Shown here: positions 59,027-64,000 of the stretch, piece after piece | Layout of the letters: the number at the start of each line of letters is the position of its first letter | Numbering within the stretch: the stretch's first letter is position 1 | DNA from: an uncultured bacterium | GTDB lineage: Bacteria; Acidobacteriota; Thermoanaerobaculia; Thermoanaerobaculales; Thermoanaerobaculaceae | Assembly (NCBI GenBank): GCA_937924755.1 | Contig: CALEVZ010000017.1 | Coordinates: 40,532 to 104,531, forward strand | DNA length: 64,000 bases | Direction: 5' to 3' | Program-made: the position numbers and the translations under genes | Notes under the pieces: generated by a model | Seen by the model: the letters and a program-made list of their open reading frames with translations, nothing else | Database searches by the model: none | What the model was told of the DNA's origin: nothing

Positions 59027-60492
59027 TGCTGGGCCTAGGGCTGCGCACCAAGTTCTTCCTGTACTCCAATACCCTGATCATCGTCACCGTGGGCCTGGTG
59101 GCGGTGATCGGCATCGCTCACGAGCGGGAGGTGCGCTACGAGGCGATCCGAGGGCGGGGGATCAGCCTCACCGAGGCGCTAGCCATTCCCATTACCGACT
59201 CACTGATGAACGAGGACCTGGGGCTAGTGCCCGAGACTGGGTTAATCGACAACTACATCACCGAAGTGCTGGCGCGCAACCAGGACCTGATGCGGTACGT
59301 GGTGGTGGCCGATGCCAGCGGCGTGGTCACCCACTCCAACCGCTGGGAGTTAATGGGGCAGCGTTTCCGACGCGCCCTCGCCCCCCGGTCGGCGACGGCC
59401 GCCGCCGAGGTGGAGATGCGCACCTCCTCGGGGGGAGAGAGGATTCTCGAGGTGCGCGCTCCCTTGGCCATCTCGACCAAGTTCTGGGGCTCTGTCGCCG
59501 TGGGGTTTTCTCTGGAGCCGGTGGAAAAGGAGGTGCGCGCCATCGGCCAGCGCGCGGCACTGCTGGCTCTCATCCTGATGGTCGGCAACTCGGTGCTCAC
59601 GGCCCTTTATGTGGAAACCCTCATCCGGCCCCTTCTCAACCTCAACCAGACCATGAAGCGTGCCGCCCGCGGCGAGTACGGCGCCCGGGCCATGGTGCGG
59701 CGGGGGGACGAGGTGGGGGAGCTGACGGACGCCTTCAACCGCATGATGGACGAGCTCGAGGAGGCGAGCGAGCGCGAACGCGTGCGGCAGAGCCAGCTCC
59801 TCCACACCGAGAAGATGGCGGCGGTCGGTACGCTGGCTGCCGGAGTGGCGCACGAGGTCAATAACCCCCTGGCCGGGATCCTGACGTGCATCGAGCAGAT
59901 GCGTTCGAACCCCGACGATGAGGAGTTGCGCAAACGCTACCTGGATCTGATGGAGGACGGCATCCGCCGGATCGCGCACATCGTCGAGAACCTCCTGGAT
60001 TTTTCCCGGCCCCGCGACATCCGGCCGGAACCCACGCCCATCAACCACAGCCTCCTGCACGTCGCCGAGCTTTTGGATTACCAGCTGCGCAAGGCCAGGG
60101 TGGAGGTCAAACTGGAGCTCGACCCTTCCGAACCGGTGGTGCTTGCCGATCACTTCCAGATGGAGCAGCTCTTTCTCAACCTCATGCTCAATGCCGTCCA
60201 GGCCATGCCGGGGGGAGGCGTGATGACCCTGAGGACGCGGGTGCGGGGGGCGCTGGTGATCGTCGAGGTGTCCGACACCGGCACCGGTATTCCCGAGGAG
60301 ATTCGCGACCGGATTTTCGAGCCGTTCTTCACCACCCGCGAGGTGGGCGAGGGGACGGGGTTGGGTTTGGCGGTCAGTTACAGTATCGTAACGGGGCACG
60401 GGGGAAGCATCGATGTGGAGAGCTCTCCCGGGCACGGATCGACGTTTCGCGTGCGCCTCCCGTTGCGGGAGGGCAGGAGGGGAGAAGGATGA
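59026..60492 (+). CDS. Membrane sensor histidine kinase (HAMP-HisKA-HATPase)
   Basis: Two TM helices, HAMP-like region, [22 protein letters not shown] (H-box), [52 protein letters not shown]. Confidence 0.95.
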   Translation: MLGLGLRTKFFLYSNTLIIVTVGLVAVIGIAHEREVRYEAIRGRGISLTEALAIPITDSLMNEDLGLVPETGLIDNYITEVLARNQDLMRYVVVADASGVVTHSNRWELMGQRFRRALAPRSATAAAEVEMRTSSGGERILEVRAPLAISTKFWGSVAVGFSLEPVEKEVRAIGQRAALLALILMVGNSVLTALYVETLIRPLLNLNQTMKRAARGEYGARAMVRRGDEVGELTDAFNRMMDELEEASERERVRQSQLLHTEKMAAVGTLAAGVAHEVNNPLAGILTCIEQMRSNPDDEELRKRYLDLMEDGIRRIAHIVENLLDFSRPRDIRPEPTPINHSLLHVAELLDYQLRKARVEVKLELDPSEPVVLADHFQMEQLFLNLMLNAVQAMPGGGVMTLRTRVRGALVIVEVSDTGTGIPEEIRDRIFEPFFTTREVGEGTGLGLAVSYSIVTGHGGSIDVESSPGHGSTFRVRLPLREGRRGEG

Positions 60493-61862
60493 CGGTCAGC
60501 GGTCGGCGTCTGCTCATTGTCGAGGACGAACCGATCCTGCGCATCACCATGGCGGATGCCTTGCGCAAGGAGGGGTGGCTGGTGGATGTGGCCGAAGACG
60601 GTGCGCGTGGGCTGGCGTTGTTCCAGACTCAGCTCCACGAGGTGGTGCTGTCCGACCTGTTGATGCCGAAGTTGGATGGCATGGAGCTGCTCAAACGCGT
60701 CAGGGCGCTGCAGCCCGAGACGACGGTGGTCATCATCACCGCCCACGGCACTGTGGACGGCGCCGTGGAGGCCATGCGGCTGGGGGCAGCGGATTTCATC
60801 ACCAAGCCCTTTTCCATGATGCAGCTAATCTTGCGGCTGAACAACGTGTGCTCCTTCAAGCAGCTTCGCGAGCAGAACCTGCGCCTGCAGGAGCAGCTGG
60901 AGAAACGCCACTCCTTCGGCTCGATGATCGGCAAGTCCAAGCGCATGCGGGAGGTGTTCGAGCTGATTCGGGTGGTGGCCGACTCCGACGCCTCGGTGCT
61001 GGTGCTGGGAGAGAGCGGGACGGGGAAGGAGATGGTGGCGGCGGCCATCCACTACAACTCGCCGCGCCGCTCCCGCCCGTACATCCGGGTGAGCTGCGCA
61101 TCCCTTCCGGAGTCCCTGATCGAGTCGGAGCTGTTCGGCTACGAAAAGGGAGCGTTCACCGGTGCCACGGAACGACGCATCGGGCGTTTCGAGGCGGCTT
61201 CCGGCGGCACCCTGTTTCTGGATGAAATTGGCGAGCTGCCCCTCAACTTTCAGGTCAAGCTGTTGCGCGTGCTGCAGGAACGCCAGGTGGAACGACTGGG
61301 CTCGCACCGCACCATCGACGTGGACGTGCGCATCGTTTCCGCCTCTCTGCGTCCCCTGGAGGAGGAAATAAAGGCTGGCAAGTTTCGCGAAGATCTGTAT
61401 TTCCGAGTGAACACCGTGGCCATCCACCTGCCTCCCCTGCGGGAGCGGCGGGAGGACGTGCCCATCCTGGCGCAGGCCTTTCTCGAGGAGTTTCGCCGGG
61501 AGCGGGGCAAACCCATCGAGGGGTTCAGCGACGAGGCGCTGGCCGCCTTCGATGCCTACTCCTGGCCAGGTAACGTTCGCGAGTTACGCAACGTCGTCGA
61601 AAGGGCCGTGCTGTTTTGCACCCGCTCTCGCATTGGTGTCGATGAACTGCCGGAGGCGTTGCGGGAGGGCAGGCGCAGCAGCGAAGCACTGCCGCCGGAG
61701 CCGGTCCTGGCTTTGCACGAGGCGGTGAAGCGTGCCGAGGTTGAGGCCATCCGCGCGGCGTTGTCGGCCACGGGAGGACGGCGCACCCAGGCGGCAGAGT
61801 TGTTAGGGGTGAGTCGCAAGACGCTGTGGGAAAAGACCAAGCAGTACGGTCTAGAGGAGTAA
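60489..61862 (+). CDS. Sigma-54-dependent NtrC-family response regulator
   Basis: [18 protein letters not shown] receiver, [15 protein letters not shown] Walker [36 protein letters not shown] (GAFTGA), Fis-type [26 protein letters not shown]. Confidence 0.97.
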   Translation: MTVSGRRLLIVEDEPILRITMADALRKEGWLVDVAEDGARGLALFQTQLHEVVLSDLLMPKLDGMELLKRVRALQPETTVVIITAHGTVDGAVEAMRLGAADFITKPFSMMQLILRLNNVCSFKQLREQNLRLQEQLEKRHSFGSMIGKSKRMREVFELIRVVADSDASVLVLGESGTGKEMVAAAIHYNSPRRSRPYIRVSCASLPESLIESELFGYEKGAFTGATERRIGRFEAASGGTLFLDEIGELPLNFQVKLLRVLQERQVERLGSHRTIDVDVRIVSASLRPLEEEIKAGKFREDLYFRVNTVAIHLPPLRERREDVPILAQAFLEEFRRERGKPIEGFSDEALAAFDAYSWPGNVRELRNVVERAVLFCTRSRIGVDELPEALREGRRSSEALPPEPVLALHEAVKRAEVEAIRAALSATGGRRTQAAELLGVSRKTLWEKTKQYGLEE

Positions 61863-61877
61863 CGCGTGTCAGGCGAT

Positions 61878-61893
61878 GTTTCGCAGGCGTAAC
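61878..61893. promoter_or_regulatory. Candidate regulator site GTTTC-GCAGGC-GTAAC
   Basis: GTTAC-N6-GTAAC with one mismatch; 75 bp upstream of the porin sigma-54 element; shares GTTWCGC-NN-GCGTWAC with the dsrA site at 39661. Confidence 0.5.
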
Positions 61894-61967
61894 AGATTCC
61901 TGTCTCGGGTCGTTCCCACAAGGACGAAGAAATAGAGTGGCTCGAGTTATTCTCGTTGTAGGGAGTA

Positions 61968-61983
61968 GGGCATGGGGTTTGCA
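61968..61983 (+). promoter_or_regulatory. Sigma-54 promoter of the porin gene (GGGCATGGGGTTTGCA)
   Basis: GG-N10-GC spacing, 10/12 specified positions of TGGCACG-N4-TTGCA, perfect TTGCA -12 element; 82 bp upstream of the ATG. Confidence 0.7.
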
Positions 61984-62064
61984 CGACAGCGGGGCGGGGC
62001 GGGCAAGCCGACCGCATGGTTTCTTTAACTGAGGAAGTGGCGTGAGCTGGGAAGGAGGGGTCGG

Positions 62065-63429
62065 ATGGGGCGGATCGGCGGCGGGGTGCTCGCCACCGGG
62101 CTGGTGGCCGCCTGTCTGGGCGGTCACCCCTGTTTTGCGGGAGGGGAGGAGGCGGGGAAGCCTCCGGTCAAGATCGAGTATGCCAACGGGTTCAAGTTCA
62201 CCTCCTCTGACAAGGCGTTTTCTCTGCGCCTCTTCGGCGGCATCCAGATGCGCCACACCTACACCGATTTCGACGAACGGGTGTCGGGCAACGAAGAGGA
62301 CGTGTCGAATTTCTTTATCCGGCGGGCGCGGCTGTGGTGGGACGGTCACGCCTTTTCCCCCAAGTTTACGTACTACTTCCACGTGCAGCTGGAACCCACA
62401 TCCGCCGTCAACCTGCACGACGCCTGGGTTCAGTACGCCTTCACCGATGCGTTTCGGGTGGGCTTTGGGCGCAACAAGATCCCTTACGGCGCCGAGTTTC
62501 TGGCCTCCGCGTTTTCGTTGAACTTCGTCGAGCGCTCCATCATGTACGGGGAGACCGACATCAGCCAGGGTTCGGCCGCCCTCTGGCCCGGCGGAGGGAC
62601 GGCTCCCTTTCTGCTGTCCACCGAAAACCAGTACACCGGCTTTCCCACCGGTGGCCTGAGCCTGTTCCGCTCCCAGGGGGTGATGATCTCGGGGCGCAAG
62701 CGCCTCGGGGGAGAGGCCACGCTGACCTGGGAGACCGGGGTGTGGAACGGCCGCAACGCCCGCGGCCTCTCCAACCCCGACCGCGCGATGCTCACCTCGG
62801 CCCGGGTCACGCTCTTCCCCTGGGGCGCCTTCGACACCACCACCCAGGGGGACTTGGAGGGCCTGGCCAGACCCAAGACGGCGGTGATGCTCTCCGCCTA
62901 CCGGGACGGCGGCCGCCACAACCGCGACGCCGGGGGCGCAGCGGTCACCCCCTACGAGACCCGCGACACGGGCGCCAACCTGGCACTGCTCACTCGCTTC
63001 CGGGGGGCCAACGTGGAGCTGGAGTGGGGGGAGGAGCGGTACGACATGCGCCGGCCGGGGCCGGGGCCGTGGGAATTCGAGCGGGCGGGCGGGCGGGTGG
63101 CGGCGGGGTACTTCGTGGTGCCCAAGCGAGTCGAGGTAGTCGCCCGCACCTCCCGCCTGGAGCGCCTGAAGGACCCCAGCCGCGAGGCGGCGCTGCGTTC
63201 CGGTCTAGGGTTGGCGCGCATCCGGCACAACGGCGTGTATGTGAGCGCGGTGGAGGATGACCTCAGCGAGGTCATCGCCGGCGTGAACCTCTACTTCGGG
63301 CATGGGCACCAGCACAAGCTGTCCTTCGACGTGGCATCCCTGCGTCGCCACTTCCTGGACGAGGGGCAGGGCGTCCCCGCCTCCCAGGAGGACCGCCGGC
63401 TGCGCACCATGATCCAGATCCGCTTCTAG
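62065..63429 (+). CDS. OprP/OprO-like outer-membrane porin
   Basis: Signal peptide, FKFTSSDKAFSLRLFGGIQMRHTYTDFD, FFIRRARLWWDGHAFSPKFTYYFHVQLEP, C-terminal Phe (MIQIRF). Confidence 0.85.
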   Translation: MGRIGGGVLATGLVAACLGGHPCFAGGEEAGKPPVKIEYANGFKFTSSDKAFSLRLFGGIQMRHTYTDFDERVSGNEEDVSNFFIRRARLWWDGHAFSPKFTYYFHVQLEPTSAVNLHDAWVQYAFTDAFRVGFGRNKIPYGAEFLASAFSLNFVERSIMYGETDISQGSAALWPGGGTAPFLLSTENQYTGFPTGGLSLFRSQGVMISGRKRLGGEATLTWETGVWNGRNARGLSNPDRAMLTSARVTLFPWGAFDTTTQGDLEGLARPKTAVMLSAYRDGGRHNRDAGGAAVTPYETRDTGANLALLTRFRGANVELEWGEERYDMRRPGPGPWEFERAGGRVAAGYFVVPKRVEVVARTSRLERLKDPSREAALRSGLGLARIRHNGVYVSAVEDDLSEVIAGVNLYFGHGHQHKLSFDVASLRRHFLDEGQGVPASQEDRRLRTMIQIRF

Positions 63430-63452
63430 CGGTTCCTTGCCCGAAACGGGGA

Positions 63453-63490
63453 ACGCCCCCGGGGGAGGGGGTTCCTCCCCCCGGGGGCGT
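63453..63490. terminator. GC-rich bidirectional terminator-like hairpin between convergent genes
   Basis: ACGCCCCCGGGGGAGGGGGTTCCTCCCCCCGGGGGCGT, a near-perfect inverted repeat between the porin stop and the convergent minus-strand CDS. Confidence 0.6.
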
Positions 63491-63519
63491 GGATGCCACG
63501 GGTGGAGCTGATCCGATCG

Positions 63520-64000
63520 TCAGCGCACCTCGGAGGTGGTGGCGAGCTGCTGCCCCTCTCGGTACGGCGCGTGGAGGCGCCAGGACAGGCCGCGGTCCTC
63601 CGGCTGACCCCAGGCCTCGGGGTGCAGGTAGGTGCCCAGCTCCTCGGCGGGTTTGGCCTCCTCCACCGGGATGCGATTCGCGTTGGCGAAGGGGTCCTGG
63701 CGGATGCCGGTGACCTGCCAGGAGACCTTCATCCCTTCCCGACCGCCGGCGATCTTGAAGCGGTTCCCCTCGATTTCCTCGGCGATGTACACCGGGGCAA
63801 AGCCGCCGATGCAGGTGAGCTGGTAGCGGAAATCCCGATTCAAGGCCTCGAACCACTCCGGCAACTCCACCCACGCCTCGCCGTTGGCGTCCAGGTGCAC
63901 GTTACCGTTGTAGACGTTCATCATGTCCGGGGACTCCACGAAGGAGTGATAGAGGTAGCGATTCTCGGGGTCCAGGGGGTGATCGATCTTGAAGGAACCC
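63520..64000 (-). CDS. Partial CDS (5' end beyond window), conserved hypothetical
   Basis: Frame stays open to the window edge: GSFKIDHPLDPENRYLYHSFVESPDMMNVYNGNVHLDANGEAWVELPEWFEALNRDFRYQLTCIGGFAPVYIAEEIEGNRFKIAGG..., C-terminal region of a large conserved hypothetical family. Confidence 0.75.
   Translation of the reverse strand, partial: GSFKIDHPLDPENRYLYHSFVESPDMMNVYNGNVHLDANGEAWVELPEWFEALNRDFRYQLTCIGGFAPVYIAEEIEGNRFKIAGGREGMKVSWQVTGIRQDPFANANRIPVEEAKPAEELGTYLHPEAWGQPEDRGLSWRLHAPYREGQQLATTSEVR

Noticed and set aside
1-64000. CRISPR arrays, IS elements, prophage or integrase genes
   Set aside because: No repeat-spacer pattern, transposase/integrase motifs or terminal repeats were recognised in this window.

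Overview
High-GC bacterial chromosome window (taxon not assigned), densely coding on both strands. Positions 1-28 kb are mostly housekeeping: mnmA, two GT2 glycosyltransferases, a 1-pyrroline-5-carboxylate dehydrogenase, glyQS, ppdK, surE, pcm, a tRNA-Arg(CCT), ssb, murJ, dtd, an M50 protease, an IHF/HU-like protein, rimI, tsaB, mutS, nagZ and queC. Positions 28-58 kb hold a dissimilatory sulfur-metabolism island. It contains (i) an operon of three modular redox proteins (FAD/Fe-S/CCG fusion, NuoG/FdhA-like, NuoE-NuoF-like fusion) that have lost recognisable NAD(P)H, FMN and Mo-catalytic motifs; (ii) a second DsrM/DsrK-like membrane module, a YeiH-family exporter and a 54-aa membrane protein missing from the ORF track; (iii) a near-complete reductive-type dsr cluster: dsrA-dsrB-dsrD-(ferritin-like)-dsrL-dsrN-(HEAT)-(TPR)-dsrC-(RsbRD-like)-dsrM-K-J-O-P; and (iv) a persulfide-reductase-like FAD/rhodanese protein, a short HemA and a fused siroheme synthase. 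Next comes a PhnD-like periplasmic binding protein + histidine kinase + sigma-54 (GAFTGA) response regulator, then a porin. The most interesting signal is regulatory. Sigma-54-type -24/-12 elements lie upstream of dsrA (TGGCACAACGATTGCA), the porin (GGGCATGGGGTTTGCA) and, more weakly, the redox operon and the DsrMK-like operon. A shared 16-bp palindrome, GTTAC-N6-GTAAC, lies near three of these. This suggests an AioXSR-like three-component sigma-54 circuit controlling dissimilatory sulfite reduction. All calls are from reading the sequence; no database search was run.
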